In this document: positions 1 through 5,314 of the stretch, in pieces
How the letters are laid out: each line of letters begins with the position of its first letter
How positions within the stretch are numbered: the first letter of the stretch is position 1
NCBI GenBank assembly: GCA_016463105.1
Contig: JAEMRY010000069.1
Span: forward strand, 1 to 6,306
DNA length: 6,306 bases
Direction of reading: 5' to 3'
Source of the DNA: Ilumatobacteraceae bacterium
GTDB taxonomy: Bacteria; Actinomycetota; Acidimicrobiia; Acidimicrobiales; Ilumatobacteraceae
Made by a program: the position numbers and the translations under genes
The notes under the pieces: generated by a model
What the model saw: the letters and a program-made list of their open reading frames with translations, nothing else
Databases searched by the model: none
What the model was told of the DNA's origin: nothing

Positions 1-72
1 TTTTGATTTTTTTGGTGCAGACTGCGTGGCACGTGGCAGTGGGGGTGGCACTTGAGGGGGAGGAAATGACAC
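1..72 (-). CDS. Partial CDS: proline-rich N-terminus of an unidentified protein (runs off left edge)
   Basis: A GTG at 70-72 on the minus strand opens a frame with no stop up to the window edge. It gives 24 residues that begin MSFPPPQVPPPLPRA and end in a lysine-rich PKKSK. It lies in the same frame as the fucose synthase gene just upstream, 15 nt after that gene's stop codon, so the two could be co-transcribed. Short Pro-rich N-termini followed by basic residues are common in actinobacterial membrane proteins, where they precede the first transmembrane helix, but no such helix is visible before the edge. No Shine-Dalgarno sequence is seen upstream; that stretch is an A/T-only palindrome. The product cannot be identified from what is here, and GMD, the expected partner of the fucose synthase, does not normally start this way. 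The alternative is that this is non-coding trailer of the upstream gene. Confidence 0.4.
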   Translation of the reverse strand, partial: MSFPPPQVPPPLPRATQSAPKKSK

Positions 73-75
73 GAT

Positions 76-93
76 ATTTAATTGAAATTAAAT
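76..93. repeat. A/T-only palindrome over the fucose synthase stop codon
   Basis: ATTTAATT, a GA spacer and AATTAAAT form perfect 8-bp arms with a 2-nt centre. The element spans the TAA stop (88-90) of the minus-strand epimerase gene. With no G/C pairs and too short a loop it would be a poor intrinsic terminator. It may be a chance A/T palindrome or a protein-binding site between the two minus-strand genes. Confidence 0.4.
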
Positions 94-1065
94 TGGAAGT
101 ACAAGCGCCTCTTGGCGATTGGCAACAAACCAGTTAACTGTTTCGCGTAATCCGTCTTCGAAATCCATTGTTGCATGCCAGCCAAGTTCGCGTTCGGCAC
201 GAGACGCATCAACGCGCCGTCTTGGCTGACCGTCTGGACGAGATGAATCCCAAACAAGTTCACCTGCAAAGCCGACGATGCGAGCAATTGTCTCTGCTGT
301 TTCACGGATTGTGATTTCACGGTTGTTGCCTAGATTCAGCGGTTCACTTGAGTCGTGCAATTCGCCGGCTAATAAAATTGCACGAGCAGCATCTTTGACA
401 TATAAATAATCTCGACTTGCTGAGCCGGTACCCCAGACAGAAATTTTGTCAAGATTTTGTTCTTTAGCCTCGACGCATTTTTTGATAAGAGCCGGAATTA
501 CATGTGAGACATCAGGGTGAAACTTATCTCCAGGCCCAAATAAGTTTGTTGGTATCAGAAATGCAAAACGCTGACCATATTGTTGGGCGTTGACTTGTGC
601 GTGAACGAGCAATGCTTTCTTGGCGATGCCGTATGGAGCATTCGTTTCTTCTGGGTAGCCATCCCAAATAGATTCTTCACGAAATGGCACTGGAGTAAAT
701 TTTGGATAGCTGCACACGGTGCCGAGCAAAATTGTTTTCTCAACACCAGTGACCCGAGCGGCCTCAATCGTGTTTGTCCCCATCATTAAATTGTCGAGAT
801 AGAGCGGTGCGGGTGCGACTTGGTTATAGCCGATTCCACCAACGCGAGCCGCCAAATGCACCACATGAGATGGTTTATGTTTCTTAAATAAGTCGAGTGC
901 TACACCAGGTTGTGTTAGATCTGCTTCGCTTCGCCGCGGTGCGACAACTTTTGCACCAGCTTGGCGAAATGCATCCACAACATTTCGTCCAAGAAAGCCG
1001 TTTCCGCCAGTGACAACTACGACACGGTCGTTCCAAAATTTCGGCGCTGAAGACTTTTCGCTCAT
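88..1065 (-). CDS. fcl: GDP-L-fucose synthase (GDP-4-keto-6-deoxy-D-mannose 3,5-epimerase/4-reductase)
   Basis: This is an extended short-chain dehydrogenase/reductase of 325 residues; E. coli Fcl has 321. The N-terminal Rossmann NADP-binding motif TGGNGFLG lies at residues 19-26 and HLAARVGGIGYN at 70-81. The active-site residues follow E. coli Fcl at a constant +8 offset: Cys117 (C109), Tyr144 and Lys148 of the YxxxK pair (Y136, K140) and His187 in SHVIPAL (H179). The equivalent of catalytic Ser107 is Thr115 in GTVCSYPK, which I recall as common in a bacterial branch of this family. PTNLFGPGDKFHP at 171-183 is also diagnostic. The enzyme would convert GDP-4-keto-6-deoxymannose to GDP-L-fucose in the cytosol. 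I chose the ATG at 1065 because a TTG at 1134 would add 23 residues unlike the family and consume most of the divergent promoter region. No clear ribosome binding site precedes the ATG. A related 6-deoxy sugar product is possible. Confidence 0.88.
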   Translation of the reverse strand: MSEKSSAPKFWNDRVVVVTGGNGFLGRNVVDAFRQAGAKVVAPRRSEADLTQPGVALDLFKKHKPSHVVHLAARVGGIGYNQVAPAPLYLDNLMMGTNTIEAARVTGVEKTILLGTVCSYPKFTPVPFREESIWDGYPEETNAPYGIAKKALLVHAQVNAQQYGQRFAFLIPTNLFGPGDKFHPDVSHVIPALIKKCVEAKEQNLDKISVWGTGSASRDYLYVKDAARAILLAGELHDSSEPLNLGNNREITIRETAETIARIVGFAGELVWDSSRPDGQPRRRVDASRAERELGWHATMDFEDGLRETVNWFVANRQEALVLPI

Positions 1066-1158
1066 ATGGATAACAACATCGTACGACCCAAAGCCCACCG
1101 TGCTTACGCTTGTTGACTGTTCACCCAATACCAAGCCAACGCAGGCAGAATAGAAGGC
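1066..1158. promoter_or_regulatory. Divergent intergenic region, probable back-to-back promoters
   Basis: These 93 bp separate the minus-strand fcl from the plus-strand glycosyltransferase run, so both promoters should lie here. On the minus strand, TACGAT (1083 down to 1078) is a plausible -10 element that would leave a leader of only about 5 nt before the fcl ATG. On the plus strand, CAGAAT (1146-1151) lies 7 nt before the GTG at 1159 and could drive a leaderless message. TTGACT (1113-1118) resembles a -35 box but is 27 nt from CAGAAT, too far to pair with it. An imperfect dyad, GTTGAC-T-GTTCAC, at 1112-1124 matches at 4 of 6 positions and is a weak operator candidate. None of these elements is strong. 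Confidence 0.35.
1152..1157 (+). promoter_or_regulatory. Ribosome binding site that bears on the start of the first glycosyltransferase
   Basis: AGAAGG sits only 1 nt before the GTG at 1159 but 7 nt before a second in-frame GTG at 1165. The spacing favours 1165, giving a protein that starts MAYSLEQCWH. The usual MRV-type N-terminus of these enzymes favours 1159. The site may serve 1165 alone, or 1159 may be used in a leaderless manner. Confidence 0.4.
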
Positions 1159-2247
1159 GTGCGTGTGGCTTATTCGTTAGAGCAATGCTGGCATCGTGTG
1201 CCAGGCGGAACGGCGACTTCGGCAATTGAAATTGCCAAGACGATGTCAGTGGCACGACCTGATGTGCAATTAATCGGTGTCGCTGGTCGTCATAAAAGCA
1301 AACCAGAGTTGTCGTATAGGCCGCCGATAAATGTTCACCAACTTGCTTTGCGTGGTCCGGCACTTTATGAAACTTCTTTGCGACTTGGTCTGCCGCATAT
1401 TGAATGGGCAACCGGGAAAGTTGATCTCTTGCATTGCACCTCGGTTATTCCATTTGCTTCGCGGGCAAAAATGGTTGCGACAGTGCACGATTTAGCATTT
1501 TTAAAGTATCCAGAGTTTTTTAGTAGTCGTGGAAATTCGGTTTTTCGTCGAAGTCTGAAAATATTGTTGAAGCGCGCCGAGATTTTGTTATGTTCATCGC
1601 AAGCAACACTCAATGACTGTGCCGAATATGGTTTCGCATCCGATCGCTTGCGTCATGTGCCACTCGGTGTGAGTGCGCCTGTGATTTCTCAAAACGCAGC
1701 AGAGGTGCGTCGCCGCTATGGCTTGAATAGTGATTATCTATTATTTGTCGGCACGCTTGAACCGCGCAAAAATTTGACTCGATTAGTTGAGGCGATTGAA
1801 ACACTTGGCGATTCAGCGCCAGAACTAGTTGTTGTTGGAGCAACTGGTTGGGGAGAGATTGAAGTTTCGCAAAAAATAAAAACTAAACCACTGTCGCGAG
1901 TCAAATTCGTTGGCTTCGTTGCGCCAGATGAACTCGGTGCGTTATACGCAGGCGCAAGTGCATTTTGTTATCCCTCGTTGATGGAAGGTTTTGGTTTGCC
2001 GATACTTGAAGCGATGAGTTGTGGCGTGCCCGTCGTGACTAGTCGTGGTTCGTCAACTCAAGAAGTTGCAGGTGATGCTGCTGTGCTTGTAGATCCACGT
2101 GATACGACGAGCATTGCTAACGGGATCACCGATGCGTTAAAACGCCGAGATGAACTTGTCGAACTCGGATACAACCGTGCAGCCAAGATGACCTGGAAAA
2201 ATACTGCTATTGCCACAGCTGCTATTTACGACGAGGTGGTTGGGTGA
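1159..2247 (+). CDS. GT4-family glycosyltransferase (MtfB-like, possible mannosyltransferase)
   Basis: This 362-residue cytosolic enzyme has the two-Rossmann GT-B fold of retaining GT4 enzymes. The N-terminal half carries the acceptor-side loop VPGGTAT (residues 14-20) and VHDLAFLKYPEFF (109-121). The C-terminal half begins at FVGTLEPRKNL (196-206), where Arg203 and Lys204 are the residues expected to contact the donor phosphates. It continues into MEGFGLPILEAM, where Glu276 and Glu284 form the E-x7-E motif that binds the nucleotide sugar. The overall pattern resembles mannosyltransferases acting in O-antigen or exopolysaccharide assembly, and GDP-mannose would suit the neighbouring pyrophosphorylase, but sequence alone does not fix donor or linkage. 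It is the first gene of a tight plus-strand run and overlaps the next by 4 nt. The start is GTG at 1159, with GTG at 1165 as an alternative. Confidence 0.88.
   Translation: MRVAYSLEQCWHRVPGGTATSAIEIAKTMSVARPDVQLIGVAGRHKSKPELSYRPPINVHQLALRGPALYETSLRLGLPHIEWATGKVDLLHCTSVIPFASRAKMVATVHDLAFLKYPEFFSSRGNSVFRRSLKILLKRAEILLCSSQATLNDCAEYGFASDRLRHVPLGVSAPVISQNAAEVRRRYGLNSDYLLFVGTLEPRKNLTRLVEAIETLGDSAPELVVVGATGWGEIEVSQKIKTKPLSRVKFVGFVAPDELGALYAGASAFCYPSLMEGFGLPILEAMSCGVPVVTSRGSSTQEVAGDAAVLVDPRDTTSIANGITDALKRRDELVELGYNRAAKMTWKNTAIATAAIYDEVVG
2233..2239 (+). promoter_or_regulatory. Shine-Dalgarno sequence inside the end of the first glycosyltransferase gene
   Basis: GAGGTGG lies 4 nt before the GTG at 2244, inside the last codons of the upstream gene. 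It supports the overlapping GTGA start/stop arrangement and translational coupling. Confidence 0.55.
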
Positions 2248-3383
2248 GACAAATACAAATCGGTGTCAATTTACTGTGGCTACGCAGTGGTCAAGTCGGA
2301 GGCTCGCAAGAATATTTGCTTCGTCAGTTATCTGGCATGTCGCTAAACGAAAGCGCAAAGCTCGAATATCAAATCACACTGTTCGTACAGAATGGCTTTA
2401 CTCAACATCACCCCGAGATAGCCGACATCTATAAATGTGTTGAGGCCCCAAAACATCAAGGTACACGTTTAGCGCGGATCGCACTTGAACAAACTTGGCT
2501 TGCAAACAAATCTCGCAAGTTCGATTTAATGCATCACGGTGGTGGAACGATGCCACGAATCGGAGCACGAAAAACAGTGTTGACAATGCATGACGTGCAG
2601 TATCTATCGTTTCCAGAAAATTTTAGCCGGGTGCGACTCACATATCTTCGCAAAGTTGTGCCTAACTCACTAGGTCGTGCATCGCTTGTGACAACACCGA
2701 GCAATTATGTGCGCGAATGTTTGATTAATGCCTTTGATTTGCCAAGTGAAAAAGTTTGTGTGGTTCGCCACGGCGTAGATCAATCTCTTGGTAGAGATGC
2801 AACAAGTGAAGAAGAATTACGCCAACGGCTGAGACTGAGTTCTAAAAAAGTTATTTTTCTGCCAGCGATCACTCATCCGCATAAAAATCACAAGTTTTTA
2901 TTGCAATTAATGAACTCGCACTGGAGTGATAAAAATTTAGTACTCGTTTGCGCAGGGGGCAAAGGACGCTCTGAGGACGAATTTATGCGCGAAGTTCGTC
3001 GCCTTAATTTAGACGAGCGGATTGTGCGAATTGGCCGTGTATCTGATGGCGATAGAGACGGCTTGATGAAACTTTCAAGCGCGCTTGTGTTTCCGAGTTT
3101 GTATGAAGGCTTCGGTGCGCCAGCGATCGAAGCAATGATGCTTGGCACTCCAGTTATTGCTAGCAACTGTGCAGCCCTGCCAGAAGTTGTCGGTGATGCA
3201 GGTTTGGTTTTGCCACTTGATCTAGACGCATGGTCAGATGCATTGCAAATAGTCGACGCAAAACGCGATCAATTTGTGGCTGCTGGCAAACTTCGAGCGG
3301 CTGAATTTTCAGTCAAAAATTCTGGCAGTGATTTAATTAGTGCATACGAAACCGCTGTATCAAAGACGGTAAGCGATGTCTAA
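2244..3383 (+). CDS. GT4-family glycosyltransferase (second of three)
   Basis: This is a 379-residue GT-B, GT4-type glycosyltransferase. The N-terminal domain has the glycine loop SGQVGGSQEY (residues 15-24) and MHDVQYLSFPENF (115-127), plus TPSNYVRECL (151-160), typical of the linker side. The donor domain opens with LPAITHPHKNH (206-216), where His213 replaces the more usual Arg before Lys214, a common variant. It ends with YEGFGAPAIEAM, in which Glu288 and Glu296 make the E-x7-E motif, followed by PVIASNCAALPEVVGDAG. It shares this layout with the preceding gene, and the pair may be old duplicates, though they are clearly diverged. The GTG start overlaps the upstream stop as GTGA, so translation is probably coupled. 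The gene runs 8 nt into the next. Donor and acceptor cannot be named; a role in building the same glycan as its neighbours is inferred from context. Confidence 0.88.
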   Translation: MRQIQIGVNLLWLRSGQVGGSQEYLLRQLSGMSLNESAKLEYQITLFVQNGFTQHHPEIADIYKCVEAPKHQGTRLARIALEQTWLANKSRKFDLMHHGGGTMPRIGARKTVLTMHDVQYLSFPENFSRVRLTYLRKVVPNSLGRASLVTTPSNYVRECLINAFDLPSEKVCVVRHGVDQSLGRDATSEEELRQRLRLSSKKVIFLPAITHPHKNHKFLLQLMNSHWSDKNLVLVCAGGKGRSEDEFMREVRRLNLDERIVRIGRVSDGDRDGLMKLSSALVFPSLYEGFGAPAIEAMMLGTPVIASNCAALPEVVGDAGLVLPLDLDAWSDALQIVDAKRDQFVAAGKLRAAEFSVKNSGSDLISAYETAVSKTVSDV

Positions 3384-4608
3384 AAAATTGCGATTAATTG
3401 TTTTGTGCCCACATTTCGAGCCCGATATGGCACCTACAGGTGTAGTGATGTCACGAATTGTGCACGAACTTGCAAACCGCGGTCATGAACTTCACGTGGT
3501 TACTTCATTGCCTTGGTATCGCAAACATCAGGTCGAACAGGGCTGGTCTGGCGCATTATGGCGTGTCGAAAAAACTAACTGGGGCTCAATCACTCGTGTT
3601 CAGCCGTTCGCCGGAAAAACTAAAAGTAATCTGCTTCGCCGTGCAGTTGGTTTTATTTTATTTAGTTATCTGGTTGGTCTGCGTGCTTTGTTTGCGGGCA
3701 AAGTTTGGCGTCGCGTTGACGGAGTTTTGGCAATGTCGCCACCGCTAACCCTCGGGCTAATCGGTTGGCATACAAAATTATTTCGAGGTGGAAAGTTGGT
3801 TTTTAACATTCAAGATATTTTTCCGGATGCAGCAATCGAAACTGGCGCAATCACCAACAAGAAAATTATCTCATTTGCGTCTTGGCTTGAGCGAACAAGT
3901 TACAAGTGCTCCGATTCTGTAGTGCTGCTTTCTGATGATTTAGCAAACAATGTCCAGAGCAAGCTCGAGCAGAAGTTTCACAAACGCGTTAAAGTAATTC
4001 CAAATTTTGTTGACACTCAAGCAATTACACCGATGTCACGAATGACGAAGTATCGCACCGAACTTAGAATTGATGATGCGCTTGTGGTGATGTATGCCGG
4101 CAATGTTGGTTTCTCGCAATCACTTGAGATGCTGGTAAGCGCTGCTCGAGAGTTGCCGCAACTTATTTTTGTTATCAACGGTGAAGGCGCTGCACGCGAG
4201 TCATTGAAGAAATCTGCACATGGCCTGAGCAACGTTAGATTCGGTGACTATCAAGATGTGTCGCGGTTAAGTGAAGTTCTTGCAACTGGCGATATTCATG
4301 TCGTGCCGTTGAAGCGCGGTCTTGGTTCGGTGAGCGTTCCGTCCAAAACATATTCAATTTTGGCTTCAGGTCGACCAGTTCTTGCAGCAGTTGATTTAGA
4401 TACAGAAGTTCCAAGAATTTTGGCGGCCGCCGATGCTGGAGTTTGCGTTGAGCCCGACAATTCGGCTGCATTTATATCCGCACTTAGAGCAATGACGCTT
4501 GACCCTAAAACACTTAGCGAAATGGGTGAGCGGGGACGAAAATGGGTTGAGAATCATGCCTCGCCAGCCTCGGTTGCGCAACGCTATGAAGCCTTGTACA
4601 CGCCATAA
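3376..4608 (+). CDS. GT4-family glycosyltransferase, WcaI/WbuB-like
   Basis: This 410-residue enzyme belongs to a different GT4 branch from the two before it. It begins with LRLIVLCPHFEPDMAPTG (residues 5-22) and ELANRGHELHVVTSLPWY (31-48), the N-terminal pattern of WcaI/WbuB enzymes of colanic acid and O-antigen synthesis. A hydrophobic helix at about 86-107, after a basic patch, probably seats it on the inner face of the membrane. QDIFPDAAIETG (146-157) and YAGNVGFSQSLE (240-251) are family landmarks. In the donor site, VPSKTYSILASGRPVL (321-336) replaces the E-x7-E motif: by alignment on the shared glycine-proline, the two Glu positions are Val319 and Ser327. I recall this as typical of the branch, not a defect, and Glu344 in DTEVPRIL may contribute. 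WbuB relatives are fucosaminyltransferases, which would be compatible with a fucose-type donor here, but this is only suggestive. The ATG overlaps the upstream gene by 8 nt, and no strong ribosome binding site is present. Confidence 0.87.
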   Translation: MSKKLRLIVLCPHFEPDMAPTGVVMSRIVHELANRGHELHVVTSLPWYRKHQVEQGWSGALWRVEKTNWGSITRVQPFAGKTKSNLLRRAVGFILFSYLVGLRALFAGKVWRRVDGVLAMSPPLTLGLIGWHTKLFRGGKLVFNIQDIFPDAAIETGAITNKKIISFASWLERTSYKCSDSVVLLSDDLANNVQSKLEQKFHKRVKVIPNFVDTQAITPMSRMTKYRTELRIDDALVVMYAGNVGFSQSLEMLVSAARELPQLIFVINGEGAARESLKKSAHGLSNVRFGDYQDVSRLSEVLATGDIHVVPLKRGLGSVSVPSKTYSILASGRPVLAAVDLDTEVPRILAAADAGVCVEPDNSAAFISALRAMTLDPKTLSEMGERGRKWVENHASPASVAQRYEALYTP

Positions 4609-4611
4609 GGC

Positions 4612-4637
4612 GGTAGCCTTTCTTCTTCGTGGCTACC
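4612..4637 (+). repeat. Inverted repeat (7-bp stem, 12-nt loop) spanning a start codon
   Basis: GGTAGCC at 4612-4618 and GGCTACC at 4631-4637 are perfect complementary arms around a 12-nt pyrimidine-rich loop. The hairpin begins 4 nt after the stop codon of the third glycosyltransferase. The GTG start of the next gene (4629-4631) straddles the loop-stem junction. There is no T-run after it (TCATCTTCTGC follows), so it is not a standard intrinsic terminator. It could slow translation initiation, stabilise the upstream mRNA end, or act as a weak terminator. TAGCCT (4614-4619) inside the left arm could alternatively be a -10 element for a short-leader transcript. Confidence 0.5.
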
Positions 4638-5303
4638 TCATCTTCTGCTAAAAAAATCGCTCGACTGGCTGCAGTCAGCAAAAATCGCAAGGGCCGTAAG
4701 GTTCGAATGCAAGGTGGGGCATTATTTCCGACTGTGATTTTAGTTGTCTGCGTACTTGGCGTCGCACTAATCGCTTACTCTCGCCAAAGTCAAAGTCAAG
4801 TAAGCGCACTTGACACTGCAAACAAGAATTATTACACAGCATTCGGTGTCTACAAGTGCGATCAGTTTATTGATTCGTTGCCAGTGGGTCAAGAAGTCGG
4901 CGCAGATGCGGCAAGTCTCAAAGCCGGTGCTTACATCGAGTCAGCAGGCATTGTGCGTTGGGAGCCACAAGTTCTTTCGGGTGAGCGTCGCGCCAACTTG
5001 CAAGCAATTTTTGACTTGTACGGCATCGAAGTAACAAATGATTCGATTAAATTTCCAGAAACAATAAATAATGGCGAAGTGCTCGACGAGAGCGACACAA
5101 AGTGTGGTGACAAAGAAGCATCTGTGCAAGTTACGGTTTGGGATACATCAGTTTCTTCTTCGAAAGTTTCGATTGCCGATCTTGGCAATATTCGGCTCAC
5201 AGGTAACGGAATGGCGATCACTCTTGCTTTCGTCGCAAAAGATGTTGAGCCACCGAAGCCAACTACGACGGCAGATCTAGACCTGCTAATTCTCAACTCT
5301 TAG
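4629..5303 (+). CDS. Single-pass membrane protein with a conserved extracytoplasmic domain, histidine-free variant of an actinobacterial family of unknown function
   Basis: This 224-residue protein has a strongly basic cytosolic N-terminus (residues 1-26, rich in Lys and Arg), one transmembrane helix at about 31-50, a short Ser/Gln linker and a soluble outer domain. From memory, the outer domain matches a conserved actinobacterial family. NYYTAFGVYKCD (67-78) corresponds to a DHWHAAYGVYVCD-type block. AGAYIESAGIVRWEP (99-113) corresponds to a GIHTHGDGVIHVHP-type block. ANLQAIFDLYGIEVTND (122-138), KCGDKEASVQVTVWD (158-172) and a PPKPTTTADLD tail (208-218) also correspond. Cys77 and Cys159 may form a disulfide. 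All the His positions are substituted, and the whole protein contains no His. Function is unknown. The start is GTG at 4629 without a good Shine-Dalgarno sequence; an ATG at 4707 with AAGG 5 nt upstream is possible but would discard the basic segment expected before the helix. The next gene starts 11 nt after the stop. Confidence 0.8.
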   Translation: MATSSSAKKIARLAAVSKNRKGRKVRMQGGALFPTVILVVCVLGVALIAYSRQSQSQVSALDTANKNYYTAFGVYKCDQFIDSLPVGQEVGADAASLKAGAYIESAGIVRWEPQVLSGERRANLQAIFDLYGIEVTNDSIKFPETINNGEVLDESDTKCGDKEASVQVTVWDTSVSSSKVSIADLGNIRLTGNGMAITLAFVAKDVEPPKPTTTADLDLLILNS

Positions 5304-5307
5304 GAAG
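5302..5307 (+). promoter_or_regulatory. Shine-Dalgarno sequence of the nucleotidylyltransferase gene
   Basis: AGGAAG lies 7 nt before the ATG at 5315 and overlaps the TAG stop of the preceding gene. It is the best-formed ribosome binding site in the window and fixes the start of the last gene. It also indicates co-transcription with the membrane protein gene. Confidence 0.65.
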
Positions 5308-5314
5308 ATTCGAC

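Noticed and set aside
3..137. Plus-strand open frame LIFLVQTAWHVAVG... at the left edge
   Set aside because: It runs antisense through the conserved end of fcl, has no family resemblance, and is best explained by chance. The minus-strand proline-rich frame fits the gene direction better.
1066..1134. A TTG start at 1134 that would lengthen the fucose synthase by 23 residues
   Set aside because: The added residues are unlike the family N-terminus, TTG is a rare start, and the extension would leave almost no room for divergent promoters. The ATG at 1065 gives a length matching E. coli Fcl.
1121..1411. 96-codon minus-strand open frame reaching into the divergent intergenic region
   Set aside because: It is mostly antisense to the conserved N-terminal domain of the first glycosyltransferase and shows no recognisable motif.
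2784..2797. TCTCT-TGGT-AGAGA hairpin
   Set aside because: It lies within the coding region of the second glycosyltransferase, with a short stem, no T-run and no gene boundary nearby.
4422..4431. GGCGGCCGCC, a perfect 10-bp G/C palindrome
   Set aside because: It encodes an Ala-Ala-Ala run inside the third glycosyltransferase and has no partner elements; a chance by-product of alanine codons.
4784..4799. Short tandem repeat CAAAGTCAAAGTCAAG
   Set aside because: It encodes the SQSQSQ linker after the transmembrane helix; low-complexity linker, too short to mean more.
4931..5296. 121-codon minus-strand open frame inside the membrane protein gene
   Set aside because: It is a Ser/Arg/Val-rich low-complexity antisense shadow of a gene with recognisable domain structure on the plus strand; it has no motif and no operon logic.
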